Shown piece by piece: positions 11,192 to 23,014 of a stretch of 64,000 nucleotides of DNA. How positions within the stretch are numbered: the stretch's first letter is position 1; every line of letters begins with the position of its first letter. The notes beneath the pieces were generated by a model. That model was not told the DNA's origin, did not search any database, and was given only the letters and a program-made list of their open reading frames with translations. Source of the DNA: Cordilura impudica. Taxonomy: Eukaryota; Arthropoda; Insecta; Diptera; Scathophagidae. The translations under genes were made by a program, and so were the position numbers. The stretch covers positions 109,681,764 to 109,745,763 of the forward strand of contig OY821519.1 of assembly GCA_963682025.1 (NCBI GenBank), given 5' to 3'.

Positions 11192-13000
11192 GTGCTATGT
11201 ATTCTTAATTTTATTAACAACATTAACAAAACCTTTCAAAGTGAAGGAATTCAAATTTACAATATGCACAATAAAATGTCCAAAGTTTTTAAAAACATTT
11301 TAACTAATTTTTTAACGGATGATTGCATACAAAATTTTCCTTTAAATGAGATTGATTTTTCGACCAAAAATTGTCCTTAAAAAAACAATTATCCTAGTAA
11401 AAGAAAAACTTCCCAATGTGCAATTAATGCTGAAATTCAGAATCAATTTATTGATACGACTTTCGAGACTTATTGACTTATTTTCATAATCAATTTTTCC
11501 TTAGAAGTATATTATTTTATATTTGTTTTTTACTTTAATGCTTCAAATTTGTCGGCGTTCCTACTCTGGAGTAAGCTACATATACGATGGCCTTGAATTT
11601 TGAATATCATTTGGCAATTTTCTTATTTCAGCGATTTTTGATTTCGGCAATTTTCAATTTTTCCAATATTTGAATTTGAAGATTTTTGATTTTGACAATT
11701 TTTGTTTTTGCTCATTTTGAATTTGGCGACTCCACCCATATTTTCCTCGACTACACTGGTAATCAATGTAAAAGTTTCAAGACAGTAATAGTACTTCATA
11801 TTTTTTGTATAGAAGGTGTCATGCTCAGTTATCCCATATCGCCCATTTTTTATCTGAGTACTCACAATAATATCTGATGGCCACGCGCAAAGTTTCAAGG
11901 CTGTCACTATTACAGTACTCCAGATATATGACATTTTATATTTACTTCGTATTGAAGGTGCCATGCCCATCGGTCCGATCTTGCCCAATTTTTATAGGAA
12001 TACTAACATTAATATCTGAAACTTTCGTGCAAAGTGCCGAGGCATTTCCTTTTATAGTACACAAGTTATATGGTATTATATATTTACTTTGTATGGGCGG
12101 TGCTACGCCTACTGCTACTCATATTAATAATAATAGATTAATAGATGACCTCAGACAAATTTGTAAAGCTGTCTCCGTCACAGAACTCGAGATACATAAT
12201 ATTGGATTTTTTATTTTGTATGGGAGGTGCTCCGCCCACTTATCCGATCCCGCCCATTTTCGGCGTGGATACTAACATTAATAATAGGTGATATCACACA
12301 AATTTCCAAAGCTCTCTCTGTCGTAGTACTCAATATAGATGATATTAAAAATTCACTTTATATGGGAGGTGCAACTCCCAATAAAAATATAAAAAAATTA
12401 TAACCTATGTCCATCCTTTAGGACTTTTCTAAATACTGGAAGCAATATTTTTAAAATCAGATGAGTAGTTGCGCAGATTACCTCCTACAAACAAACAAAA
12501 ACAGAGTACTTCTTTATAGTTTTATTTTAGTATAGATTAGTATAGATTGTGCATTAAATAAGAAAAAGATTTGATTTTGACACCACAATTATAAAAAACT
12601 TAAATATAATAAAGCCATCTGTAATTTTAGGGAACGATTCAGCCATACTTGCTTTATTAAAAAAATTTCCTTGTTTGGTCTCTAAAGAAAAATATCAAAG
12701 AATAGAAAATGAAATAAGAGAACTCAGATTTATAAAATTTTAAGAAAGTTCGTTAGGTATAAACATATTTAGGAAAAAAGTTGTGAATTAATTTATCAAA
12801 CAATAAGCCTAATTTTTCAAATTTATGTCAGTTTTTTAAAAACTTAATGGCTTTGTCAAATTCATCAGCTAACGTTGAACGAATTTTTAGCCAAATAAGC
12901 CTTAATAAAACCAAAGTTAGCAATTCATTGGATACAAAAACCCAGTCATTTTATTTTCAATGGATTATTTAAAAGATCATTCCTCAGAATGTTTCAATAT
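11192..13000 (+). pseudogene. hAT transposase C-terminal remnant, split by a Helitron
   Basis: The left part (11192-11380) gives NKTFQSEGIQIYNMHNKMSK and a PLNEIDF block, typical of the central-to-C-terminal region of hAT transposases. After the inserted Helitron, the right part (about 12545-13000) gives RKRFDFDTTIIKNL and then, in another frame, SNSSANVERIFSQISLNKTK (12856-12915), the conserved hAT dimerisation block. The two parts fit end to end as one gene interrupted at about 11.5 kb. Several stops and frameshifts show it is long dead. The N-terminal zinc finger and first catalytic residue were not found. Confidence 0.65.
11540..12536 (-). mobile_element. Helitron derivative B inserted in hAT remnant
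   Basis: The minus-strand 5' end at 12536 reads TCTATACTAAAATAAAAC preceded by A; the same 10 bases occur again at 12537-12546, so the true end may be the second. Inside are a CAAAC-rich stretch, about five units of roughly 140 bp with GGTGCCATGCCCA-type motifs (about 11813, 11956, 12096, 12221, 12363), a TTTTTGATTTCGGC-type stretch (11635-11725), and the helicase remnant VAYSRVGTPTNLK at 11541-11580. The 3' end is not clear. Its position between two parts of a hAT gene shows it inserted later. Confidence 0.6.
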
Positions 13001-13077
13001 TAATATTGCAATAAATGTTATAAGAAAACATAATTCAAGTATGTATAAATATTTTAAAAGATTATTTTTTATTTAAT

Positions 13078-15260
13078 ACTATAGTAACCCTGCCCACGTT
13101 GCTGGACCACACAATAATACATACTTACGCCTTTGCATTAAAACTGAAATCAAGAAATAATTGAAAGAACACAAAAAATTTAATTTTTTAAAGTGAGTGC
13201 CATTTTCACAAAAATTAATAAAGACGTTGGATTCCCAACACGTGAATATGCAACATACAGTTGACCGTTTGAACTGCAAGCTTACAATGACTGATCTTGA
13301 GCTTTATAAATAGTCATTGCAAAAGCCTAACGAACGGGAAACAGTAATCACTGAAATTCAAATGGAATATCAAATCATTGGGATGCGTTTGAAATTCCCA
13401 TATAAAATTATTGCTTCAATTACATAATTCATTAATTTTTGACCGCAAGTGTTGTTCCGTTGCATAATTTGGGTGGATTTATATTAAGAAACATAATGAT
13501 TGGAAATCCGATTTTCAATTGTAAATTATGCGCTGATATTTTTGGCAAATCAAGAGAATTCAAAAATTCAGTTGAATAATGTAATACGTCTTCTTTATTC
13601 ATCACAGTATCAACAGACTTACATGTGATCAATTCGCCAACTATTTGAGTTTGAATGATGAAAATCAAATCATTGGCATCCTTATCTTTTCCTGCCAATA
13701 TAGCTCTTCCACTCAACTAAGAATGATTTTTGTATTGCTGTATATTCGGGAAAAATTTTTCAATTAGTTTTTCTTTAAATTCTGTGAATATGCAAACATC
13801 TTTTGGGATTGTAACGAAACCATCACTATCAATTGACATTTTAACATCACCCATTAAAAGCACTTGCTTTGAAAATGTGCAGCTGATGGATCATTTTGCA
13901 AACGCATGCATACATTGGTGAGTCTTAACATTTTAACGTATCTCCATAGATTTTATAGCTTCAAATATGCATTTATTTCATCAGTTGGTGTTGATTTTGA
14001 GAAATAGGTAGTGTTTGTCTGATGTCTCCTGGTAACAATATCAAAGCACAATGAAATACATTTTGATTTCCACGGAAATATTTCATTGTTCGATCCAAAG
14101 CTTCAATTGATTTCTTGTGTGCGATTGTGACATTCACTCTACAACAAAATATCAATTTGTTTTAAAACTCTTGCCATGCCAGAGGTTTTTGGTGATGGTG
14201 CTTCATTTATCGTCATACTCAAAGGCAATTTTAGTGACGAATGCATTGTCCTTCCACCATCCAATAAAGTAGCTGCAATTCCAAAAGATGTAAGTGCCAA
14301 AAAAATTCTCCCACTTGCTCGTACATTTGCCACCAGGTCATCCGAAAAGTACATGCCACCATTACCATTATCAATTTCTTGCATGATTGTTTCATAGGCC
14401 TATTTTTACTGTTGATTTAATTTAGAAATATTTTCTTGAACAAAATTTGTTAATACATTTGGATCGTAATTCTGTTTTCGAAGAAAATTTTGATTAATTA
14501 TATAATTGCTTGAACGATTTGGTGATGGTATACCCAACTGAGCCAAAGCTTCACTCGTCATTCCTAAACATATATCCTAAGTCAATTAAATACTAAAAGT
14601 TAAGGCATTCGATGTAAAATAGCTTCCGTCTTGTAATCACGGAATTTCATCCATATATCCATAATGATAGAAAATAAAATTGTGAATATGCTGATAACAA
14701 CACATCAAGCAATCCTAATTTTTGAAATGCTTCACGATAAGTGACGCATAATTGTCCATTAAGAGTTCTCAACTAATTAAATAATGATGGAGCATGGACA
14801 TTGATCAAAACGCAAATGAAAACACTTATTATTTGGGTGAGCTGTATTAATTTGACCTAAATTATCAGTTTGAAACACACTTGATGACCTTGAACAGTTT
14901 TCCCCTTGCTTGTCGACCTCGATTTTTTATGTTCCCACTTTGACAATTATTGAGCTACCATTATTTTGTCTTGATCGTCTATGATATTTTGGATACCCAT
15001 CATTTCCAGTAATGCTTGTGGATAATTTTTTGTACACTTCCCTTCTTGCATACATAATGAATTCATACTCAAAGTACCGCATGGTTCACGAATCATGTGT
15101 TTTGTAAAAATTTCACGCAATTCAATTTCAATGTCAGGATCAGGATTTTCTGCTAATATAATGTTATCAATTTGTTCTGGTGTTATTTTAACATCCATCC
15201 AAATTTAAATGTGAGCGTGCGGTAGTCCTCTCTCTTGCCATTCAATCGAATGCATCCAGC
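13078..15260 (-). pseudogene. Helitron Rep-helicase, decayed (copy C)
   Basis: Reading down the minus strand, fragments come in the order of a Helitron protein. At 15205-15250 QERGLPHAHI, the rolling-circle HUH motif (His-Ala-His), is followed by a stop. At 15198-14947 ITPEQIDNIILAENPDPDIE is the post-HUH region with a PCGTLSMNSLC block. At 14384-14139 SFGIAATLLDGGRTMHS and at 14155-13973 a GDIRQTLP block are Pif1-like helicase motifs. At 13716-13432 there is FPIIMFLNINPPKLCNGTTL, and at 13190-13290 SSNGQLYVAYSRVGNPTSLL, the C-terminus. Multiple stops and frameshifts inactivate it. It sits directly right of the hAT remnant; a CTATAGT end near 13078 may be its 3' terminus. Confidence 0.85.
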
Positions 15261-15359
15261 AACGTACTTACCCATATATTTGCAATGTTATCAATATGTG
15301 GTGAAGCAGTTCTTGAGTTTTAGATGGTCTAACACACAGCGTTTGATTTTTATATATGT

Positions 15360-16400
15360 AGATGTAAACATATATTTAAAGTATTATTAATTTTTGTTTT
15401 TACTATTATTTTATATTTTAAATCCTTTTATTGAAAATGTTCGTTTTAATCTATAAAAGAAAATTGTGTATTTTAAAATGAAAATTGTTTTTTAATTTTT
15501 TTTTTTTTTAATATCGACGATTTTGAAGATTTTTTTTTTAATTTAAAGAATTTTCGAAAAAAGAGTGCTCGAATCATAAATTTATTTAGCTAGTGTTATG
15601 AAATTAAACTTTTATATCTTTAAAAACTTTTATAAATTTTAAACTGATTTAATACTGGTAAAATGTGCAAGTCATTGCTTTTGCTTATTATTTTCACATA
15701 ATCACCTTAAAAAACAATATTTTTTTAAAGTCCTCAATCGGAATTTTGTATTTTATATTGTTTTCTTTATAATTTAGAACAACATGAAATTGGCATCCTT
15801 TTTTCTATATTTATTTATAATTACTAAATTTTTAGTAAAAAAAACAAAACATAATGTCTATTTAATTACGCAAAAATAAGTGTTGGCTTAATACATATAT
15901 GTGTATGAAAATTTTTCCATGTATTAATTTACTTAGTCGTATACAAAACATTTATTGAAATCATATTCTCAGCGGCTATTCAAAAAGTGGGTCTACATAA
16001 TGTGGAATTTGTTACTGTTTATGTGTGGGAGCAATTACTTCCGTCGATTTGGTCTTGCAACTTTTTAAAGAAATATATACATTGTATTCAACTTGTTGCA
16101 GGCTAATTGAGGAATGATAATGTAATGTTAAGATTATCTTCTATCACGTTCAATTTTGAAAATTTCTTCAAAATTTCCGAACATAGAATAGTCTTTTATG
16201 CATCTGACCACGTCAATATTTGTAACTTCTCTACTCACGTTGTACTTTCTAATAGTTCTTTGTTCTCTTCATTATGATCTCAATTCTGGATTTTCAAAAT
16301 AGCCTTGCAAAAATATAATATAATATTAGGGAATACCCGGCGCATGCTACTACTCCAACTATGAATACATTTGGTTAATGTTTTGGAAAAACAGGAAATG
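15360..16400. other. No gene seen; AT-rich
   Basis: Very AT-rich with long T runs. It should hold the N-terminus and 5' end of the Helitron at 13-15.2 kb if that copy were complete, but nothing recognisable was found. Confidence 0.4.
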
Positions 16401-16631
16401 TTGCTTCTTTATTTACTTTTTTATCTTAATGCTAGTGGATAAACAGTATTTTGAATTTTTTCGGTAGTCGAACACTTTGGCTTTGACTCTCGTTGGTGGT
16501 TATGGCGAAATTCTGATCCACTGAAAACTGCAATCGTTAGAAATCGAAGGGCAAATTTGTTGAAATCATTGCAATCAGTGGTATCAGCACAACTTCTCTT
16601 TAACATTTGCCGTTAAAGATTGTGCTTCGAT

Positions 16632-17075
16632 TTAATTCGGCGAGAGTTGTTTAACAGCAATTTTTTTCCATTGCACAATTACAGGGAGCATCAATAGTGA
16701 ACCAACTTTTAAAGAGAGGATGTGTGGTAGCATTCCAGGTGGTACCAAAGCCTTAAGCAACTCTATTGGATAGTTGACAGCTTGTTCCTCAGCTATAATT
16801 GTGTCATTATATTTGTGCTTGACAACTTCACCAGGTAGCTTCAGTTGAATTTGTTGGTTTATTTTGTTGACATCATTATTCTTCGAAGCCAAAGTTGCTC
16901 GTTCGCAAAGCCAATTATGATTTTTGAAATTATTTGCAATAGCGAGAAAAACTTTCTGCATAAAATTTCTGCATAATATATTTCACGTGCAGTCTAATCA
17001 AATGGATATTTCCCATCGCCCATATCCAAAAGCTGTTTGGCGAATACTTGCGCTGTAGCATATTAAAGAAAATGC
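16632..17075 (-). pseudogene. Helitron helicase fragment (copy D)
   Basis: Minus-strand frame 16961-16632 includes NHNWLCERATLASKNNDVNK, LPGEVVKHKYNDT and an HILSLKVGSLLMLP block, the last third of a Helitron Pif1-like helicase. Upstream to about 17075 another frame gives VFAKQLLDMGDGKYPFD, the preceding block. At 16690-16620 the NPPKLCNG equivalent appears as LCNGKK in a shifted frame after a small deletion. It is a separate copy from the one at 13-15.2 kb, since both contain the same helicase segment. Same strand, adjacent: either two insertions or a rearranged tandem. Confidence 0.8.
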
Positions 17076-17276
17076 ATACGAATATTTTTTGACAACGAAG
17101 AGAAACTTACGTTTCGAAAATCTACAAATGGAAGAATTGAATGTGAGGGTTTAAAACCATTTTCGCATTATTGCCTTTCTAATAAGTTCGGTTTGGGGCG
17201 TATCGATTGAATGGTCTCAAACTCAATAACGGACATAGGTAGAATCAATTTTTATATTATATATATAAAGATATAG

Positions 17277-17391
17277 GGCCGTATGCAAAAAAAATTAAAT
17301 TGTACTTCAAGTAGACTTTATTGTATATTTTTCATACAAAATTATTGATAAAGTCTACTTGAAGTACACTTTAATTTTTTTGCATACGGCC
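17277..17391. mobile_element. Short palindromic MITE family B
   Basis: About 115 bp, nearly a perfect hairpin. The left arm begins GGCCGTATGCAAAAAAAATT and contains ACTTCAAGTAGACTTTAT; the right arm is its inverted complement with a few changes. AT-rich TATATA lies on both sides, so the exact target duplication (perhaps TA) cannot be fixed. No coding capacity. Only this copy was seen in the window. Confidence 0.7.
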
Positions 17392-17399
17392 TATATAAT

Positions 17400-18200
17400 A
17401 TAATACATAAAATATATTATAAAAGTATTATGAAAGCTCTAAGGTCTTCAGTACTTGCAGTTTGGCCTTTTGTTGGAATATAATTTTGTAAATATACTAA
17501 TAAATGGTTATTCGCATATTTACGTGGAACTTAAAGTCAGAGTTTATTTTAACTAGATTTATTAAAAAGAAGTAAAATGTTAAGCGGAAAGCTGATCCAG
17601 AGATTTTGGTATTTTTAGCTTCCAAGTGATTTAGTTTTCGTTATCAGTGCTGTGATAATTCTATGTATTTATACCAGTGTCAAAATCATCCCACAGCATT
17701 TTAGTTTTGCACTTCGGTAAAGAAAAGGAAGAGGGGATTTGATATTGAGACCTAGTCTTGCACAAAATTCAATTACAGCAACAACAGCATGTAAAAACGA
17801 TTTTCTTCTTTTAACAAAACTTTTTAACTATCCCTAGTAGAGGCTATATATTTGAGCCTATGAGGAGGCTGACTTTCAATTCTTGCTTGAAATATTTAAC
17901 TAATTCAGATAAAAAATATTTACAATATATTTTTTTTTAAGTTACTATCTTGAAAATTCTTAAGTTTATTAGTCAGAACTTATAAGAAACTTTTTTGAAA
18001 TACTGCATAATTTTTAAAATCTCAAACATTCCAAAGTATGATCCTTTACTTTGAACTTTGGTGTTCTAACGGTGATTGCGTTAAAATGTATTTCACCTTG
18101 GTCAATTATGAGGGGATCTAAATTGTTTTTCTACTCTAATAACTAAAAGATAATACAATTTTTGAGAAAAAACCATACATAAGGACTTATAATAAATACC
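17400..18200. other. No gene seen
   Basis: AT-rich spacer with no coding or repeat signal that could be supported. Confidence 0.4.
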
Positions 18201-18202
18201 AC

Positions 18203-18399
18203 ACCATTTCCAATTGAAATTGAGAAAATTCCAATTAAAATTGAGATTTTTCATTTGTAAGTGGGAAATTTCGAAATGAAATTGAGGTTTTTCAAATGAA
18301 ATTGAGATTCCTCATTTTAAATTGGGAACATCAATTGAAACTGAGAATTTTTCATTTGAAATTGGGAAAAAAAATTGGTGTAGCCGAATTTTACTTGTT
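18203..18399 (-). repeat. AATTGAGA-type minisatellite beside a DINE/mini-me-like terminus
   Basis: Irregular tandem of AAATTGAGATTTTTCA-like units (18203-18372) followed by GTGTAGCCGAATTTTACTTGT (21 bases in all, 18379-18399). The latter, read on the minus strand, is a degenerate version of the AACAAGTAAGAGTGTTAAATTCGGC terminus seen at 1365 and 57331. The arrangement of minisatellite next to terminus repeats that at 1020-1365. The other end of this element was not found. Confidence 0.55.
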
Positions 18400-18649
18400 T
18401 TTTTAATAGAAGTTTATTTCAACTTTAATTATGTATATGAATATTAATGATGACGTATACATCATGTTGCAACAACATCTGTTTATAGACATCTGTTTAT
18501 AGACATTGGCTTTGATATAAGTATAAATAAAATAATTGTAATAATAAAAACAATTCAGAATTTTTTTTATTGACTTTTAATTTAAATTCTATTAGTAATT
18601 AATAATGATTTGTTAAATAATTTTACCGCTTTGTTTTTTTTTTTTTTTT

Positions 18650-19555
18650 GACATCAAATCTAACAAAAGTCAAAAATCACCAAAACCTAAAATCGCAAAC
18701 AAAAAAAAAATCGCAAAAAAATTGGCAGAACCTAAAATCAGGAATAAAAAAATTCGCCAAAATCACAACTCAACAAAAGTGGAAAACTCAACAAAACTGG
18801 AATAACAAAAAATTTCTAAAATCAAAAATCACCAAAGTCAAAAATTACCAAAACCCAAAAACCACTAAAGCCAAAAATCAAAAAATCGCTAATATGAAAA
18901 ATCGCCAAAATCAAACATTGAAAAAACAAAATTTTTCAAAATGAAAAATTGCAAAAAAAAAAAAAAAAAAACGTCAAAACGCCCAACAAAAATCGCCAAA
19001 ATCTAAAATTTCAAAACCCGAAAATCGAGAACAATAAAAATCGCAAAAATCAAAAAACGCCAAAATAAAAATCGCACTAAAAAAATAATCAAAAATTGCA
19101 AAAAAAAAAAAAAAAAAAAGAAACACAAATCTCTAAAGCTGAAAAACACGGATAATAAAAATTGCCAAAATCAAAATTCACCCAAAACCGAACATCGCGA
19201 ATTACAAAAATTTCCATAAAAAATTGCCAGAACCTAAAATCGGGAATAACAAAAATAGCCAAAATCAAAAATTTTTAAAATCAAAAATCGCCAAAATCAA
19301 AAATTGCAAAAAAAAAATCGTCGAGTGAAACGCGGATAACAAAAATCGCTAAAAATTTAAAATTGTGAAAACTGAAAAACGCGAATAACAAAAATCGCCA
19401 ATATCAAAAATCGCCAAAAACCGAAAATCACTAAAACCGAAAAACTGGAATAGCAAAAATAATTAAAATCAAAAAATGTTTAAATCAGAAATCGAACTAA
19501 ACAAAAATTGCCGAAATCAAACTCTCAAAAAACATTCATCGCCAAAGTCAAAAAT
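18650..19555. repeat. CAAAAATCGCCAAAAT degenerate minisatellite
   Basis: About 0.9 kb of imperfect repeats around AAAATCGCCAAAATCAAAA with poly-A interruptions. The complementary motif GATTTTGGCGATTTTTG forms the short array inside the Helitron derivatives at 5530-5630, 11635-11725 and 56490-56570. This block is therefore probably an expanded version of that Helitron-internal repeat. The 98-residue plus-strand open frame here (18648-18944) is a Lys/Asn/Gln repeat artefact. Confidence 0.75.
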
Positions 19556-19559
19556 AGTC

Positions 19560-21389
19560 AGAAATAAATAAAATTATTTTTTTTACAAAATGTATGCCCA
19601 GTTTTATATTTCATTACGATAGATGTAGCGAAGCGCATTTGGCTACAACTAGTTGTGAAGATATTGGAACCATTATTCTTTTGGAGCGAGTTGAAATCTT
19701 GCGAATGTGGTACTAAAGTCATATACAAATAACAATAATTGGATGTACTTTTTTTGTCAATTTTCAATTGTTTCTATGGAGTGCAGAATAATTTGTGTTA
19801 TTTGCCAAATTTAAGATGGATTACTCCACTGCTCTATCCAGTAAATTTCATGAAAACTATCTAAGTTTCTTGCATTACTAAAATATTCTTAATTTAATTG
19901 CCTGTACCTATTAGCATGTTTCAGTGACGTTATTATTGAAAATTAGATGGCTTGGTCTCTACAATGATGCTCAACACCATCGAACAAGCTGAGCCCCATT
20001 TTTAATTGCAACAAAAATGATATCTTTCCGAGCGAACAAACTTCGCCCTTTATGCCATGAGTTTAATAAATTTGATATACTTTTACTTTCTTTATGTAAT
20101 TATTAATTCAATAAAACATGCAAAACAAAATACAATAAAGTGTATTTTATCTTGTATATACTACTATGTATAATATATGATTACAGTAATTTATTGGTAG
20201 GAGGAGTATAATGATTTAAGCGATAATGAATGCTTAAAGTAACATGAGTATTAATTTGTTTACCAAAAACTACTACAAAACTTGCAAAAACATTTTGTTT
20301 TACCATTAAATTGTTAAATTTTGTTAATGGTTGATACGATTATGTAATATGGATGAATGGATGCCAAACCACAAAAAAACCAACGAAAATATGAGTATCT
20401 GGCAAGTTTCTTGACAGTTAAATCAATTTTCGAAAAATTGTTAAACATAAGTATCTACGAGTATCAGTGTACTTTTGAGTTTATGAAATAAAAAAGTGTT
20501 ACGCATTTTTGTGTATTATTTTTGCATGGTTAATTCACATGATTTGCATGTGCAGAAGCAATTTTTTCATTGATTTTTTTTTTCTTAAATCATGTAACGC
20601 TTATGATAAGAAATAAACAAGTGTTTTTTTTGTATTCAATAAAGCTGAAAAAAAATTATGTAACATTGTTATTATTATTTGATTATGCATTTAAATAAAT
20701 TTAAATATATAGTTGTGTTATTTAGTTATGGGTTCTAGACAAGGTACACAGACCTTGCTTTACATCTGCAACATTTAAAACATCCCATCTTATAGTGGAT
20801 ACCAAAGGATACTGACCTGATTTAATTTTTTTATTTAATTGAGTTTTATTCGAGCTATTTATAAAAATCCCCAGTATAGCTTCCTTTGGAACATATAGTC
20901 AACATATGGAAAACAAATCTTTTTCTATCAAAAATTCCAATTTGTTTTGGGGTGAATTTAAATTAAAATATTTATACAACACACCGTTATAGTTTTCTTC
21001 GAAATCAGTAATACCGATAAATGAAACAAATTTTTTTCTATTACAAGCCGAAGTTTATTTTCCCTCATACTCATATTACTTATTCTCGGGATTTTTTAAG
21101 ATTCTTAGGTACGTATGAGTAAAATTAAATATATGTATATCCCAGATTATTTTGCCCTGGCATCACACTTTTTTCCATCGACTTGAAGGGTTTTATCTAA
21201 TTTCTTACGTATGAGTAACATGACCTTTAAAAATAAAATATCTATCATACGCGCTAAAGAATATAATTTGACAGAAATACCAACGATTCTTTTGTCGTAG
21301 AACAGACCAGCATATTGGCCTTGACATACATATATAAAGGGTGCCGCAAAATTCACGCAAAATTTGCATTAAACAGAAAACATTGTGTA
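19560..21389. other. No gene seen
   Basis: AT-rich, without recognisable coding or element termini. Confidence 0.4.
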
Positions 21390-22625
21390 TATACCCTATT
21401 CCACTATGTGGTCAGGGTATAATGACTTTGTGCTGATGTTTGTAACTACCAAAATTATTTGACCTAGACCCATTTTTATTTTACCGATCTACTCAGAATC
21501 ACTTTCTGAGTCGATATAGCGATGACCGTCCGTCTGTCTGTACGTCTGTCCATCCGTTTGTGTGTCCATGTAAACCTTGTCATCAAACTACAAGTCGCAA
21601 ATATGAATACATTTTTATGAAATTTTGTATATTAGCTTCCATCCGTCATAGGATGAACGCTGTTGATGAAAATCGGCACATATTCAGACCTAGTCCCCAT
21701 ACAATGAGATCGACTTGAATTGCCATAAGGTCAAACTTATCATATAGGACTCGGTCAAATTGGGTTTGTGTGTGTGTTTTACATCCGCTAATCAGTAGCC
21801 TAAAAACAAACCATATACGACAATTCTTAGGCATAGCCCCCATATAAAGCTGCTCCCCGTTCTTCCCTTAAATCTATAACAAAACAAAAATATTGCACAT
21901 ATTTTTTAAATTAGGGTTTTATAATTTTTTTCAAAATATAATACCAAATATGGTCAGGATCTATTTTGGGACCTATTCCCCGTATAAATATAGCACTCGA
22001 TATGACCTTTTTCATACTCAAATAATCTACTGCATAAATGGCAGCAAATTCAAATCTTGTGTGCGATTTTCGGGACAAATTAATATATTTTTATGAAATT
22101 TAGTACATAAATTTCTATCGGTCGTAGAATGTACCCTATTGAAATTGGTGAAAATCGGTTTATGTTCAGACCTAATCCCTATACATATGACCCCTATGAG
22201 ATCGAATTGGATGGCCATAATATCCAAACTATCATATAGATCTTGGTCAAATTGGATTTTTGTAAGTTTAGCCATGGCCGCCATATGAAGCTGACTCTCG
22301 ATCTTCACTTAAATCTATAAAAAAAAAAAACAAAAATATTGCACAGAGTTTTCTCAAATTTGGTTTGTATAGTTTTTTGGCAAAAGTAAGTGACCTTACC
22401 AAAAATAGCCAAGATCGGTCCGTTTTCGAGCTAATTCCCATATAAAAATAACATCCGATATGAACTTCTTCATATCCGAAGGCAAAAAACTAATTACAAT
22501 GCTACTCAAACTTAATTTATGCCTATTTTCTATATCTAATAAATTGGATCTAAGAGATAGATTCTAAGCGGATGGTATAGAGTACCATATAGGCGGTCTA
22601 GAACGACTATAGTTTTCTTACTTGT
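21390..22625 (-). mobile_element. Mini-me-like repeat with internal duplication
   Basis: Minus orientation. At the right (about 22625) it opens with ACAAGTAAGAAAACTATAG-like sequence, the palindromic TCGTTCTAGACCG-like block, and TACTCTATACC. At the left (21390) it ends with the ATACCCTAT/AGGGTAT pair. A GTCY core lies at 21523-21560. A segment of about 300 bases occurs twice (about 21600-21850 and 22085-22290), including AAAATCGG...TTCAGACCTA and GAATTG...ATGGCCAT blocks. This makes the copy longer than its relatives at 25.7, 35.6 and 60.6 kb. No coding. Confidence 0.65.
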
Positions 22626-23014
22626 CTGATAAATCTCTGTGTAGAAAAAGACATTATCAATAATTTCGGCAGTCTAAATCACTTTAATTTAAGCCTCCCA
22701 ATAAGAAGCATTATTGGAGACTAATTTAATTAATAATGGTATTCAGTTCCCACAATAGCTAGTTTGTCCGCGATCTCTTTTCAACCGGCGATGCCCAATA
22801 TAAACGTAATTTATTCCTAGTGGATAGTAGCTCAAGCATATTTAAATATTCCAGTCAACGTTTTGTTGTAAAATGATAACACTTCGGGATTGTGAACTTC
22901 CATGATAGCTTAGCGCCCTGTGTATCACTGGCTTAAGTAAGATCCTTGGTTTTTATGCGATTTTAAAATTTTTTGAAGCAAGAATACTGAAATTTAAAAA
23001 AATAATACAACAAA

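Noticed and set aside
13079..13279. Minus frame starting MQFKRSTVCC as a small cysteine-rich peptide
   Set aside because: The neighbouring frame gives the Helitron helicase C-terminus (GQLYVAYSRVG); this frame is a shadow.
18648..18944. 98-residue Lys/Gln/Asn-rich protein
   Set aside because: It is a translation of the AAAATCGCC minisatellite.
21147..21356. 69-residue minus frame as a gene
   Set aside because: No recognisable domain and the length is within chance expectation.
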